NCBI RefSeq assembly: GCF_007655135.1
Contig: NC_045128.1
Coordinates: 40,747,885 to 40,811,884 of the forward strand
DNA from: Punica granatum
Lineage: Eukaryota > Streptophyta > Magnoliopsida > Myrtales > Lythraceae
DNA: 64,000 nucleotides
Direction: 5' to 3'
Of this stretch, positions 36,501 through 50,320 are shown piece after piece. Positions within the stretch are counted from its first letter, which is position 1. Each line of letters starts with the position of its first letter. A model generated the notes under the pieces. The model was not told the DNA's origin. It did not search any database and worked only from the letters and a program-made list of their open reading frames with translations. Made by a program: the position numbers and the translations under genes.

Positions 36501-38450
36501 GATGACATACCTAAGACGTGAGCTGTGACTATACTTGGCAAATTTTGGAGAAATATTTCCCCCTCAAGCACATCTATAGAGCATAGGAATGTAAAGTCAC
36601 ACTTCTTTCCACCAGGTCATGCAATGACATAATACTGAACTAAAATCCAATTGTAACAGCGTGCAAATTGTCAGAAGAAAAATGTTTCACCAATAAGCAG
36701 GACTAGTACATACTATTGAAAGAAGGCAGCCCGTATACTTTATTATTCATGTCAACAGCCACCCCTTCAGAGGCACGGAAAATGCTTGATCTTGACATCA
36801 TCGTTGTTCCTTGACCTATATATAGGCCACTTCTTTCTAAATAGTAAGGATCTGCCATCGTAAGTATGTAACAAACAGAACTTAGAAGCTCGACTGGGGT
36901 AACTATTGAATTTTCAGCAGAAATCAACAGCAAAATACAGATACACAGAAAATGGAAATAAAAAATAGCTAAAACTTATACCTACGAGATGGCTACTACA
37001 TCACGTCATATACACTATCAAAAATAGCTAAACTCTAACCTGTTTGTGCTCCCTGAAGAACAGTCCCACGTGTCACATCAATGGCCCATCCACCGCCTGG
37101 AACAGGTCGCTCCACTGCAACAGAGACGGCTACTGCATCACCTTTCTCCACATAAGCACTGCATGCCATCACACCAGGAACATATACCTACGAGTAAAAC
37201 TATGATGAGGAGAAGAAAGAGGTATAAACAAAATCTAACCACTCATGTAGAGAGATCCTTATCTAAGGTCAAAACAACACTATCAACCTTGTAGTATGAC
37301 TAATGCTACGAAACGAGCATTACCATATCAATATTTTCATGATTGATCTGTTGGGGGCAAAACATATTTCTCAAGAGAATCAATGAAATATTTCAAAAAA
37401 CGAAGCTATGTTAATTCATTGTAGCTGAAAAACATGTAGAAAGTGCCATTCAAGGAGCTCCACCTCACACGAGACAAAAGATCCTTATCATGCAGGCAAA
37501 ATATCAATTAGTGAATTACTCTAACAAAAGAATGTGATTACTCTAACAAAAGAATGTGATTTCAAGATCTTAAAGTAACATTTAGATGAATTCATTGAAT
37601 AAAAAGCCAAATGAGTCGCATCATAAAGAATTCTTTAGCATAAAATTCAATAACTTGAAGATAAGATTCCGTTGGAGTTGTATTGGGGGGGACTTGAAGA
37701 GGCGTATAGCACCCAGAGAAAGGTCGCAATACAAAAGGTCATGGAATTAATTCAGATAGATGGCCACCTGAGCACCTCGGAGCACTGATTCTGCACACTT
37801 CCTACTGACAATGACCTCCTTCAAAGGCTTGTCAGGATTAAGACCATAATCAATATTGTGCGGCCCCGAACCTCTGACTAAGACAACATACTCTAATCCA
37901 GGTATTTGACATCGAGAAACCAATCCACTATCCAAGCTTTCCTTCAGAGGATCCACTGTGTCCCCTGAAGAACCTAAAACTGCCCCACCATGGTCTCCCG
38001 AATCTCGACCATTTTCTCTTCTTGAATTTGAGCTGCCATTGGCAAGTCCATGAAACTTCTCCCCCAGAAGAGCTCGCAGCTTATCAATGACTGCATCAGT
38101 TGCTGACTTAAGCGTGTTCACTCGAATGCAAGAATAGCAAGAGGGCCGCCTGGGATTGCAACAATACAGACCTTTGAGTACTTAAAAGAGCGAGACATTT
38201 GCAATTTCGACTATGATCACAACTCGCTGCATATCAGAAGCAACCCCGATAGGATATTTGCACTACTAAGAACAAAACAGAGGATCTCGGTCGAAACAAC
38301 GGAAGCTCAGAGGCAAAGTTTGGTTTTTTACGTGAGAGCTTGGGAGATGAGAGCGAAATGCTCCGCCCCATAAGCACTGACGAAGTACGCCTCCACTTGA
38401 GGATTCCATTTCAGCACAGGATTGAAGCAGTAACGCTCCGACGCGTCCAT
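33582..38450 (-). CDS. NOP2C: NOL1/NOP2/Sun RNA cytosine-C5 methyltransferase with PUA domain, NOP2C/NSUN6-like
   Basis: Twelve minus-strand exons: 38450-38332, 38149-37768, 37187-37040, 36851-36714, 36574-36511, 36377-36256, 35560-35320, 34939-34728, 34576-34476, 34274-34193, 33999-33938, 33693-33582. All introns are GT-AG. About 593 aa are expected if exon 5 were in frame. A PUA region lies around 145-260 ([20 protein letters not shown]). The Rossmann fold has [11 protein letters not shown] (about 293-303, SAM), motif IV DAPCS (Cys462) and motif VI STCT (Cys510, the expected nucleophile). It ends [11 protein letters not shown]. Family role: m5C in tRNA or rRNA using SAM. Odd: exon 5 contains AAAATTTT where the frame of both flanks needs one base fewer, a 1-nt frameshift at about 36540-36547. 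The acidic or Ser-rich inserts in exons 2 and 7 are low complexity. Confidence 0.88.
35829..36118. mobile_element. Solo LTR (290 bp) in intron 6 of the methyltransferase gene
   Basis: The insert begins TGTTAGTGAATTAAG and ends AAAACGTCA, so it has TG...CA termini. It is flanked by an exact 5-bp duplication ATTTG (35824-35828 and 36119-36123). The size and the TGTTAG start resemble Copia-type LTRs. There is no internal retrotransposon sequence, so it is a solo LTR left by recombination. Its own orientation is not known. Confidence 0.75.
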
Positions 38451-40319
38451 CTGAAAATTAAAGAAGTTCTGCAACCTCGTTAGACAACTTGCACCGTAAG
38501 AGTATTACGTATCTTGGAGGAACATGAGGAGTGAGCCTTACCGGAGACTTAGTAGGGTTTTGGAGGTTTAAGGAGAAGCTTCTGCTGCTGCTGCTTATAG
38601 CTCTGACCAAACCCCTCGCTTTCTTCATTCAAAGGAAGTCAAGCTTCAGCCATTGCCATTTCCTCTGCTCGCTCAGCTTCAACCTCGCAACCTCGGACTT
38701 CGCGAAGCAATGGGTGCAGTTGCAGCGGGCTGAAAATGGGCCGAGAGTTCGGCCCAATGGGCTATAGTGATTGGATCTGTTTGACGAATGAGTGGGCCGG
38801 TCTTGGAATTATTTGGGCCCATATTGACAGCACTGGGAACCTGCCCATCAGGGTCGTTGATGGAGACATTGAATTCAATCCATACCATAGCGTCTTTCCT
38901 TAATCTTACTTGAACTGAATTAATCGCGACCATTTAGTTTTTGAATATTAGAGTAATCACCAAAAAAGGATTTATGAAAACGATTTTTGTCGGTGGAGTT
39001 CATCGTGTCTCTTTATTTACGCTTCCTCCCTCCTCTGAACCCCCTAGGTCAATGGGTCTAGTCTAGCAATAGGTTAGCATTTATTACATTTTCTCTCATA
39101 TTTTGTTAGAAGTGAGTAGACAAATTATCGAGTTAGATCGAGAATGAAAAGGCATACGCACGGCTCGAATCAAAGTGCCTATACAAATAATGTTCAATAA
39201 CGTATACATTTTTTTAAGTATAAAATATGGAAAATTCTACGGTCAATATAGTCTAATAATGTATTTATTCGTGATGCATATGAGGTTGAAAAATTCTACT
39301 AGCTGGGTAGGTGTAAATGAGTGAAGAGGAAAGCATTGGAGTCATCACAAAATGTGTTAGTGTTGTAGTCTTTTCATGCGGACATGTGTATTGTATTTTG
39401 GGGTTCGAAAGTCCAAGCAAACATGGACTGACTGTGCTCTTTGAAATTGCAAAATGAATTTAATTAAATTTATACAAATGGAATAATAAAAAACGAGGAA
39501 GTGAAATATTGTCGCGGAAGAAGACAACTTTGCAATGCATCTTTTTTCAAAATCTTTTACTTCCTCCAAAGATCAGCCATTTCTCATTAGCTTACCTAAA
39601 GGAAATAAAAAAAAAAACCCTTTTAATTTGATGTTGCGATTGCGTGTTGGGAATTCCACGGGAGATCATCTATATGTTGCATAAATTGTTTTCCAATTTG
39701 TGTGTCAAATTAAAACTCTTTCCCATTTGTAGATGGCACGATCTGTATTCCTAACTGCATGCCTACCTATCGATTATGGCACTCCTAGCGAAGTTTATGG
39801 AATTCATTTATGTATATATGTGTGTATTTTTTTCTGTAGGAATATATATATATATATATATATGTATTTACTATGATCTTCTTTATTTTTTTGGTTGCTT
39901 AATGACCCATTCGTCTTATAACGTTAAGAAGTAATAAAGGAACTTCATGATGCTAATAGGAACGATCATAAGAACATCGGAGTTTTTTTTTTGAAGTATA
40001 GAAAATACGCGAACTTTGATGTAGCAGCTCCTATATTTATTAATTAACTTCCAAAAGCATGGTTATAAGTTTAGGTAAATGTAATTGATGCAGATAAATC
40101 TAACTGCATCATACTTGGAGCATCACCTGTACTGTAGCAGTGCAGTTGATGAACATCGAAAATTAATTACAGAGGGAGAGTGGGGACTAATTAAATCCTC
40201 AATATCCTTTTGTTCCAGGCTGCCCGCCCAAGTTGGTAGAGCAAATTGCATTGATGGCCGATCTTGCTACAGTGACCAGATATATATATGTACATACATA
40301 ATTAATCGCCGTACTGCTC
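38451..40319. other. Intergenic region upstream of the methyltransferase gene
   Basis: Promoter and leader of the minus-strand gene at the left. A TA microsatellite lies at about 39845-39863. No coding gene recognised. Confidence 0.5.
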
Positions 40320-40565
40320 CGTTTGTTTTCAAAGTCGTGATTTAAGATTTTAACTTTAACTTTAACTCAAAACACTACACAACAAAACACACATTTCAAA
40401 AGTCAAATTGGTGGACCCCATATATTATTAAAATACAATCCCATTATAATTAATTATCTCTACCTTCCATTCATTTTATATTTCAAAAGTCAAACTGGTG
40501 GGTCCCATATATTTTTGTCTTCTTCTACAATCACAAATTCGTGACTTTAACTCCGAAAACAAACG
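40320..40565. mobile_element. ~246-bp MITE
   Basis: CGTTTGTTTTCAAAGTCGTGA at the left is mirrored by TCGTGACTTTAACTCCGAAAACAAACG at the right. The interior has two direct copies of ATTTCAAAAGTCAAAYTGGTGG(R)(C/T)CCCATATATT. No clear target duplication. Noncoding. Confidence 0.7.
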
Positions 40566-42978
40566 CATTGGTAATGACTGAGCAATTCAAGGGCTCCGAT
40601 TTGTTAGTAATTCGAATAGAAGTACATGCTGTCCATTGGTTAAAGAGGAAAAAAAAAGAGAAGATCACCATCGCATATTGCTAATGCAAAAATTGAGGCC
40701 GGCCATAACATATTCTCCTTTTTTCTACCAACGGACGTGCAGATGACCATTATATGTACGTCCCTTTTATGAAATATGCTAGGGTTTCAATCGCAGTGCT
40801 CGCATTCTCGTTTTCATGTGCTTAGGCCGACGGGTTACTTAATTAGGCCTCCTCTCATCTACCCGAAAAATGTGGCTGCCCTGATACGGTGGATGATGAT
40901 ATAACTCTCTCCAGCCACATATGGAATTAATCTCAAAAAGGGCATGGACGGACGAAGGGCAACCCTAACACGCAAAAACGCATGCAGGAGGTGGGGAACC
41001 AAAGGCAGCCACCTTCCATCTTTGAAACTCTCGAGTGTACATATGCGTGTTATTTCAACGTTAAGTATTAATTAATTGTATATAAATAATTCTCTATAAA
41101 TTCCTCGGGAGTCAACAAATTAATTCTATATTTATTTAACTCACAATCCCCTCTACAAAAAAAAAAAAACAAACAAACAACAACAACAACGTTAACCGAT
41201 GAGAGAAGGAATTTCTTGGTCGTCAAATACCGTTTTCATGGCGGCAACGGCGACATGCATGTCTATATCTATGTCTGCTTCAAACCCCACCACGCCATCT
41301 CCACTTCCCTCTCTCGACTAATATATATTATCTATATGTATACATATACGAATATACATTAACATGTTTCGGATATATGTATGTTGTTTCTTCACGTTTC
41401 TATATATGTTATAGGTTTTTTCTTTTTATGGTCCAAGCGCGGAATTCCAACTAAGAATTAATGCGACATATAGGCCAATAGATTTTTCTGATGAGAGAGA
41501 ATTCGATGTTATCTGATATACCGCTCATGTCATGAGATAATACTGTTGATGAGGACTTGATATTTATCGTTAATTTCATATATAAGATTAGGCCATCGAT
41601 CATGAAGACTTTCTTTATCGACTTATCCCGTATAAATGGGAGAAAAAGGGAAAGCCATCGGAGAATTGAAAAAAATAATAATAATTTCGATGAAAAATCC
41701 TTTTGACACTGTGTGCATCATATATGGAAGTGAGATCTTGATCTAGACAAAATTAATGCTGAACCATAGGATCGCTCGGACAGTCGGTGGCCTTCTTGCT
41801 CAAGCAATTGAATTTTTCAATTTAGTGAAGTCTGGCCTTGTGCAATTAATTTCCTTTAGAGTAAATAAATACCTTTGGATTTATCGTTTAATAATGCATT
41901 GCATGATGTAACATTAATTAAGTGAATATACGGGCTTAGGCACCCGTTCTTTCCCCCCCCAAAAAAAGAAGAAACATGAACATATATATGTGTATATATA
42001 TTTACATATTCTCCTTGCTGTATGGCAATTTTTTGCATGCCATGTTTTTTTTTTTACGGTACGAGGACTTATAATATCTTTTCTATAAGCAACTTGTTTA
42101 TAATTTAATCCATATAAGTCGAAATGCATGGTCTTTATTTCCCTTCCACAAAACCTGTCGTAGTATTTATATTAAAGTTTTAGAAATTTCTCTTATTTTT
42201 TGAATAAATACTCTCTTTGGAGTTTCGAGAAAGAGAGTACAGTACATAATCACATATTCCCATCTAATAACCATGTGGTTTTAAGTTCTATTCGAATAGT
42301 GAAATTATATATCTATACCTCTTTATTAACTATTAGAATTTCTATTTCAGTATATTTGGGTAATGAGCTTCCCTTATACTCAAACGAATAAATATATGCT
42401 CTTTCAAAATCGCAAGATATGTAACAATATTGAGACCCTTTTTTTAAGAAGTATTTTATATTTTCCAAAAAGAAAAAGGTAACTTTCTATTCTTAAAATG
42501 TATTTAAAGTTATGGACTAATATAGAGTTAGAAGCTCTCTAAACTCAGTTGGACTCCTACATGGCAGCTGCAAGATTCACCTCCTTTTTGCCACAACTCT
42601 TAGGCTTGATTTGGGAGTGAAATTGCTGAAATAAAAATGCTAAAGTATAAAAAAATAAATATTAATTTTAGAATAAGCAAAAATTTTTAGGTGGTAACAA
42701 TTTGAAACTACTGAAATTAAAATTAATATTTTAAATAGAGAATAAACATAATTAATTTTTATAAGCACTTATCAACTTGTTGGAGAAAATCACGGTTACA
42801 ACCATAAAAATTAGTCAAACCATGATTTTGAAAGAATTCACCAAATATTACTTTTACTTAAAATTCAACAAAATGAGTGCTTATTCAACCGTCAGTACAC
42901 TCTCAAGTGAAGTCTTAATGGTATATTCATACGATAATATCGAGGGTACGAAAAGTTCTTTAATTTTTATAGAAAGAC
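40566..42978. other. AT-rich intergenic region
   Basis: No gene or repeat with recognisable ends seen. Confidence 0.5.
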
Positions 42979-43062
42979 CCAAAGAGCTAGCTAGTGTGTC
43001 ACGAACCCGATCAAATCACAAAGAGCAGAGCACCCGAGGTCCAAAGAGCTAGCTAGTGTGTC
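42979..43062 (+). repeat. Exact 22-bp direct repeat, spacing 62 bp
   Basis: CCAAAGAGCTAGCTAGTGTG plus TC occurs at 42979-43000 and 43041-43062 without a mismatch. AT-rich tandem units of about 28 bp follow at 43130-43185. Confidence 0.85.
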
Positions 43063-43589
43063 GATTAAAAATTATAATTTTTTTGATTAAAAATTTGTAA
43101 TTTTTGGATATAATTAAAATTGCTTAATTTTTCAATTAAAAAATTTAAATATATATTTCGATTAAAAAATTTAAATATATATTTACAAATTAATTTTGAA
43201 TAATTATGAATCCTGAAATATTAAATTCGAAATTTAGTTTGAAATTTAAAACTATTTTTTGATGTATAAATGATGCTGAGTACTGAGTTTTTTACCAATT
43301 CCCTCTTGAAGGGTACCTCATTCACCGTACATATTAGTTATCGACAAAAAATTATAAGTGTTACAAATAGCATCTTAAATGTTTCAAGTAACATATCAAT
43401 AGATTGTGCATGTTGTACTCATGAATGGCACATTTATATGGTATCAATAAGTAATAAAATTTTATTTTAATTTTAATAGAATAATGCGTAAACAAATTTT
43501 GTTGTCGATAAACAAAAAAAGTGTTAAAAAATAATTCAACATATTAATTGCATTAAAGAACATTAATAAATATAATTGAATGCATAGAT
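43063..43589. other. AT-rich intergenic region
   Basis: Apart from the AT-rich tandem units near 43130-43185, nothing recognisable is seen. Confidence 0.5.
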
Positions 43590-43789
43590 TCATCACAAGA
43601 AAGCACATGCTGTGGGTAGGCCCGCGGTTCGAATCCCCCCATGGCACATTACCATCAAATTAATTTGGGGGAGAGGGCAGGCCGCACGTGAGGCTGGAGC
43701 ACGCATGCGTCTGGTCGGATGCATAAGAAGGGAGAAAAAAGTCGGTGGGCCTGCCACCCAGAAATTCAATTTTTTTTTTTAACATATCG
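43590..43789 (+). mobile_element. SINE-like or tRNA-derived segment
   Basis: Contains a near-perfect RNA polymerase III B box, GGTTCGAATCC at 43626-43636, within GTGGGTAGGCCCGCGGTTCG, followed by a GC-rich body and a T-rich end (43770-43782). This layout fits a tRNA-derived SINE. No full cloverleaf or clear A box could be drawn. The boundaries are approximate. Confidence 0.35.
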
Positions 43790-43983
43790 AGGAACTTTTC
43801 CTCGATAATCCATCTATAAAATCGAGGGATTATCCTCGATATAGCCGTGAAAAATATTTTTGAGGGCCACTTTTGCGAGGAAATATTTTCCTCGATAATC
43901 CGCGGGAATACTATCGGAAAACGTACGGTTTCGATGGAATTCGGCGGATTAGATCGTAGATAATCAGTAAATTTTTAGTAGTG
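43790..43983. mobile_element. CACTA transposon terminus with subterminal palindromic repeats
   Basis: The segment ends AAATTTTTAGTAGTG (43969-43983), the complement of CACTACTAAAAATTT, the hallmark of CACTA/En-Spm ends. Inside are repeated palindromic units: ATCGAGGAACTTTTCCTCGAT, ATCGAGGGATTATCCTCGAT and GCGAGGAAATATTTTCCTCG. Those are typical of subterminal transposase sites. The opposite end was not found, so the element looks truncated. Confidence 0.65.
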
Positions 43984-44389
43984 ATGAGAAAAAATGATAA
44001 GAAAAATTGAATAAAAAAATGAAACTTCAGAAAAAAGAAAAAAGGAAAGTTCAGTGGTTCAACTAAAGGAAAAAAAAGATGAATATAACAAAAAAAAACT
44101 TCAATCAAACATGCAAATTCAAATAAAATAAAAAAGGATATAAAAATTTGATTTAGTAGAAACTTATTGATAGTAACCGAAATAATAATTAGAAATTGTG
44201 AGGAAATGAGCAATAAATTAGAGAGATTGATAAAAAGATTAGAAATTATATGAAAGTTTGATGCTGCTATTAGTGGGCTAATCTATACAAACAAGAAAAA
44301 AAAAGCTGAATTTATCAGGAATTGTTTCTAGCATGTAAGTTGATAAAATTAAGTCAGGGTCTTGATTTATTATGGGCAAGAACAATAGT

Positions 44390-44425
<36 letters not shown>

Positions 44426-45887
44426 TTATAATATTATTTATTTTTAGGAATTTATTGAGGTGGTAGCTTTATTAGTCTTACCATGGGGCCGGCACTGAAC
44501 TTACACGGTTGATAACTTGATATCATATCTTCTTTTGCATATATATATGGACTTGAGGGTCTCATTTACTCGGTTGCTCGGTTGACTAACAAGGATGAAT
44601 TAACCGACTTTACTAAAGAAAAATGAAAGTTCAACCCGAAACAACCACAAGATATAATATAATTTGTTGAAGTTAAAATAAAAAAACGTATAATATAATT
44701 GACAAATTATATTTCATATGTGATTAATTTGCAGCGTAAAAATGTCCAGTTAGATATTTAAGTTGACGGAGATTGAAAATATCTCGAAATATATTTTTTT
44801 AAAAAAAAGAGAATAAGACTCGGCCAAAAACCGAGAGAAATATAGAGAAGAATATTATAAAATTATTAAGGGTTTCTTTTTTTTTTTTTTCCTGAATAAT
44901 AATATTATTAAGGTTGATATTGAACATTTATTACTTCTTTGTCCATGGAAGAAGCGCGTTAACGTGATCGCCCTTCCACCCTTTAGAAAAGTTCGCTCTT
45001 TTATTAGAAAACTCAGGTCAAACCCCAACACTTTGGACCAAAAGAAAGAAGGAAAAGTGTTTAGCCCGCCCAGCAAACCCCTCTTCCCCTCCGCCCTGCT
45101 TGCTATTCCGTGCTCACACCCATAGAGAGAGAGAGAGAGAGAGCAGTGTGAAGTTGCAGTCAGCTTCTCTGCCGCCATGACTGAGAAATGAGAAATGGTG
45201 GTGAGGGGAAAGAGGGAGGAAGAAACCCAGCTTGCGACCAGGTAAAAACCTCCATTTCCACAGCTCCATTAACTTGGACTTCAACCAACACCCATAAGAA
45301 GAAGGGAAAAAAAAAGAAGAAAAGAAATCTTTGAAGTAAAAAAGGTTAATATTTTCTACTCATTTGCTACTTTTCATTTCAGCAGCATAGGATGGATAAA
45401 GTTATGTTCACACTACACATGTAGATTATGTATGTATAGTGTATATATCATCCATGATCCATGAAACCGCGTGTAGACTGTGACTTTTGAATTCCCCATT
45501 CAATTCAAAGTCCTAGCCAAGCTTTGATTTTGATTCCGAGTACCAAAAGAGCAGCACACCCCTCTCCTCTCCTCTCCTCTCCCCGTCTTGTGGGCGTCTA
45601 TGTACTTCATAAAGACACCCACCGTCTCCCCCAATCGATACATTTTCACCCTCAATTACAGTACTCAACTTCCACCAGTTCTTTGGTCTCCTGTTTCTGG
45701 GTTTTTGTGTTATATATTCTTTTTTTTTTCTGGGTCTCCCTGTTTGATTGAGATTGAGCTTGATCTGATTCCGGGTCTTGGGTTTTCTTGGATTCTTGAT
45801 TCTTCTTTGTACCGGGGAAGCTTCAGTTTTTCCTTTTTGTTCTTTAGGAATACTGTCTCTGTGAGCAATCGAGGGCAGGTCAACGCC
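43984..45887. other. Intergenic region and protease leader
   Basis: AT-rich, with a GA microsatellite at about 44406-44424. A CT-rich tract near 45561-45583 (repeated CTCTC) probably marks the promoter or leader of the protease gene. Confidence 0.5.
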
Positions 45888-47615
45888 ATGGATGCAAAGA
45901 TTTCTCTGCCTATTAGCCTTCTTCTGATCCTCGGCTGTGCATTCGTAGCCGGGGCTTCCGCACATAAGCATGATAGTCTCATCAATCCCAACGGCTCCTC
46001 TCTTGCGGGGATCGAACTGCCTGATCATATGAGCTTCAATGCCGTCTCTTCTTCGGGTGCAACCGGGTGCGGCCTCTCGTCCTTGAAGCAGCCCGGACAG
46101 ACGGATTCAGCTGTTCCATCCTATTCCGACATTGATGACGATGACGATGACGATGACGATGAAGTTGAGGGGGATGCTTCCTTTTTGTTGGCTAAATCGC
46201 AGAGAGAAACCGTGAAGCTCCACCTCAAGCGCCGATCGGCGAGCTCCGATGCCGGCTCGAAGGAATCTGTGGCTGAATTCACCGGGTGGGATTTGAGCAG
46301 GATTCATACACTTTACAGGAGGATGACTGAGAGGAAGAACCAGAACACCATCTCAAGGCTAAAGAAAGGTAGGGAGAAGAAACCCAATTGGGGGTCTGAT
46401 TATAATCGGGTCGATCCACCTGCCCCGGCCCCAATGCCGGAATTTTATGGCGATGGTCTCTCTGGTCAGTTGATGGCAACTTTGGGGTCCGGGGTGGCTC
46501 TCGGCTCAGGTGAGTACTTCATGGATGTGTTCGTGGGCACTCCCCCGAAGCATTTCTTGCTGATCCTTGACACCGGGAGCGACCTGAATTGGATCCAGTG
46601 CGTCCCGTGTTACGACTGTTTTGAGCAGAACGGGCCTCACTATGACCCCAAAGACTCAAGTTCTTTCAAGCACATTGGCTGCCATGATCCCCGGTGCGAG
46701 TTAGTCTCCTCCCCGGACCCGCCACAGCCCTGCAAGGATGAGAACCAAACATGTCCATATTTCTACTGGTACGGAGACAGTTCAAACACAACTGGGGATT
46801 TCGCCCTCGAGACATTCACGGTGAATCTCACTGCACGTAATGGGAAGTCCGAGTACAGGCGGGTCGAGAATGTAATGTTTGGGTGCGGACATTGGAACCG
46901 CGGGCTCTTCCATGGGGCCGCGGGTTTATTAGGCCTGGGGAGAGGACCGCTCTCGTTCTCATCCCAGCTTCAGTCTCTCTACGGCCACTCTTTCTCGTAC
47001 TGTCTCGTCGACAGGAACAGCGACACAAGCGTCAGTAGCAAGCTGATCTTCGGGGAGGACAGGGAGCTCCTGAGCCACCCGAACCTGAATTTCACATCGT
47101 TTGTGGCAGGGAAAGAGAATCCTGCCGATACATTCTACTACGTCCAGATAAAGTCGATCATAGTCGGGGGAGAAGTTCTCAACATCTCTAAAGAGACTTG
47201 GGAACTGTCGCAGGACGGGTCCGGTGGCACGATCATAGACTCGGGCACTACTCTAAGCTACTTCGCAGAGCCTGCCAATACGACAATTAAGGAGGCTTTC
47301 ATCAGGAAGGTGAACAAGAAGTATCCTCTGGTGAAGGACATCGAGATCCTCTACCCGTGCTACAATGTGTCGGGAGTCGAAAAGGTGGATTTGCCCGAGT
47401 TTGCAATTGAGTTCGCCGATGGCGCCGTGTGGAACTTCCCCGTGGAGAACTACTTCATCCCATTATCGGATGACATAGTCTGTCTGGCGCTGATGGGGAC
47501 TCCCAAGTCGGCTCTGTCCATTATCGGGAACTACCAACAGCAGAACTTCCATATACTGTACGACACAAAGAAATCGAGGCTCGGGTACGCCCCGATGAGG
47601 TGCGCCGAGATTTGA
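45888..47615 (+). CDS. Secreted or endomembrane A1-family aspartyl protease, 575 aa
   Basis: Single exon. The frame is open upstream, but the ATG at 45888 (context AACGCCATGG) begins a clear signal peptide (MDAKISLPISLLLILGCAFVAGASA), so it is chosen. A low-complexity propeptide carries nine consecutive Asp (residues 83-91). The protease core begins near YFMDVFVGTPPKHF. Catalytic Asps are in DTGSD (Asp228) and DSGTT (Asp451). The Tyr flap region and Cys-rich insert (CVPCYDCFEQ, DPRCELV) are those of plant nepenthesin-like proteases, with C-terminal SIIGNYQQQNFHILYD. The sequence resembles Arabidopsis At2g42980/At3g59080 from memory. It is expected to cleave proteins in the apoplast or secretory path; the substrate is unknown. 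Confidence 0.93.
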   Translation: MDAKISLPISLLLILGCAFVAGASAHKHDSLINPNGSSLAGIELPDHMSFNAVSSSGATGCGLSSLKQPGQTDSAVPSYSDIDDDDDDDDDEVEGDASFLLAKSQRETVKLHLKRRSASSDAGSKESVAEFTGWDLSRIHTLYRRMTERKNQNTISRLKKGREKKPNWGSDYNRVDPPAPAPMPEFYGDGLSGQLMATLGSGVALGSGEYFMDVFVGTPPKHFLLILDTGSDLNWIQCVPCYDCFEQNGPHYDPKDSSSFKHIGCHDPRCELVSSPDPPQPCKDENQTCPYFYWYGDSSNTTGDFALETFTVNLTARNGKSEYRRVENVMFGCGHWNRGLFHGAAGLLGLGRGPLSFSSQLQSLYGHSFSYCLVDRNSDTSVSSKLIFGEDRELLSHPNLNFTSFVAGKENPADTFYYVQIKSIIVGGEVLNISKETWELSQDGSGGTIIDSGTTLSYFAEPANTTIKEAFIRKVNKKYPLVKDIEILYPCYNVSGVEKVDLPEFAIEFADGAVWNFPVENYFIPLSDDIVCLALMGTPKSALSIIGNYQQQNFHILYDTKKSRLGYAPMRCAEI

Positions 47616-48601
47616 TTGGTGACGGAATGCTGTTTTTAGGGCCGGGAGAGCTGTAAACAACTGGTGGCTGTTAGGAGGCAAAAAGTAACAATTTTTTCTT
47701 TGTGTAATTCCTTATTACAGAAGTGTAACATACATGGAAATTTTTAGTCCTGATTTATCTGCCATCCTCCTCCCGAACTCGGAGTTCAGATGACACGCAT
47801 ACATATGTACATACATACACAGATTAGCGAGCAACTATCCCGATTCAGGAATTGAATGTTTTCCGAGTTATCGTCATTTTCGGAGATGTATGATTCAATG
47901 GAACCTGAGTACATAAGATCTGATGTTTCTTCCTTTTTGGCTGGCAATGTTTGAATAAACAAAAGCATGCTGAGCTTGTGATAATGGGGAATGGTCAACT
48001 TTGATTTGCCGTGTCATAACATCACACTTGTCTGCATAATAAGAAAACAAACGAGGAGTCAACTGTTAGGTTTGGTTTTTTTTTAATATTGAGAGGCTCT
48101 CAACTAACATTTCCAGTGACGTGGGACCATCGAGGGCAGGGAGGGCCTTTGTCCATTAATACATAGTTCTTGATTGATTTTATTAGTCCCCCTGTCCCAA
48201 CAGCTTCCATTTTCTTATGTAAATAAGCAATTATTTTGTAGCCATGATTGCGATACTCGGAGTCTAATCAGAGGAACCTTTTCAGTTGGATGAGTCCGAA
48301 GTGCTTATCAGTTCGATAATACATCTGTTTATAGGAGATCGACTGTTTCATGAATCCAGCCTTTGACAGTGCAGTCGGCGGTTTTGGTCTAGTTCGTGCC
48401 ATCGTGCTTTAGTTGTACATAGATGGCGTCAATCTTTTTATGCCACATTTATAGACTTCTAGGTAAGCCGCACATTTATAGACTACTAACTATTGCTGGC
48501 CATTGATTTTTCCATATGAAAAATGGGATCGAGCTCGTGTCATCTTCTTGTCCGGGGTTCATGCCAATGTGGGCCCCCATGAGCCCATGACAGGTAGATA
48601 A
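47616..48601. other. Intergenic region
   Basis: 3' UTR of the protease gene and distal promoter of the eL20 gene. No other feature seen. Confidence 0.6.
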
Positions 48602-48698
48602 TGGGCCGAACTTGGTGTCTTCTTCATGGGCCTTACGGCCCAGTTAACCCAATACCTGGTTGGACCGCCCGGCAGCTACAGAGACGGCTAGGGTTTTT
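48602..48698 (+). promoter_or_regulatory. Ribosomal-protein promoter: site II motifs and telo-box
   Basis: TGGGCC site II elements are at 48602-48607 and 48627-48632, and a reverse copy GGCCCA at 48637-48642. They are followed by CTAGGGTTTTT (48688-48698), the complement of the telo-box AAACCCTA. TCP factors at site II plus telo-box binding proteins drive plant ribosomal protein genes in dividing cells; the assignment to the downstream gene follows from position. Confidence 0.8.
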
Positions 48699-48804
48699 CT
48701 ACAAAGCATCGTCTCCTTCATTCCATCGCGTGAGAGAGAGAGAGGGAGGAGAAGGGAGGGAAGGGCTTTGCTTGCGCAGCTGAACCTCCGCCGCACTCCG
48801 AAAA

Positions 48805-50320
<1,516 letters not shown>

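Noticed and set aside
38531..38767. Leu-rich 78-codon frame near the methyltransferase promoter
   Set aside because: It lies in the presumed leader and promoter of the minus-strand gene; no family recognised.
45588..45887. N-terminal extension of the protease frame
   Set aside because: The extension would place 100 residues before a clear signal peptide that begins at the ATG of 45888.
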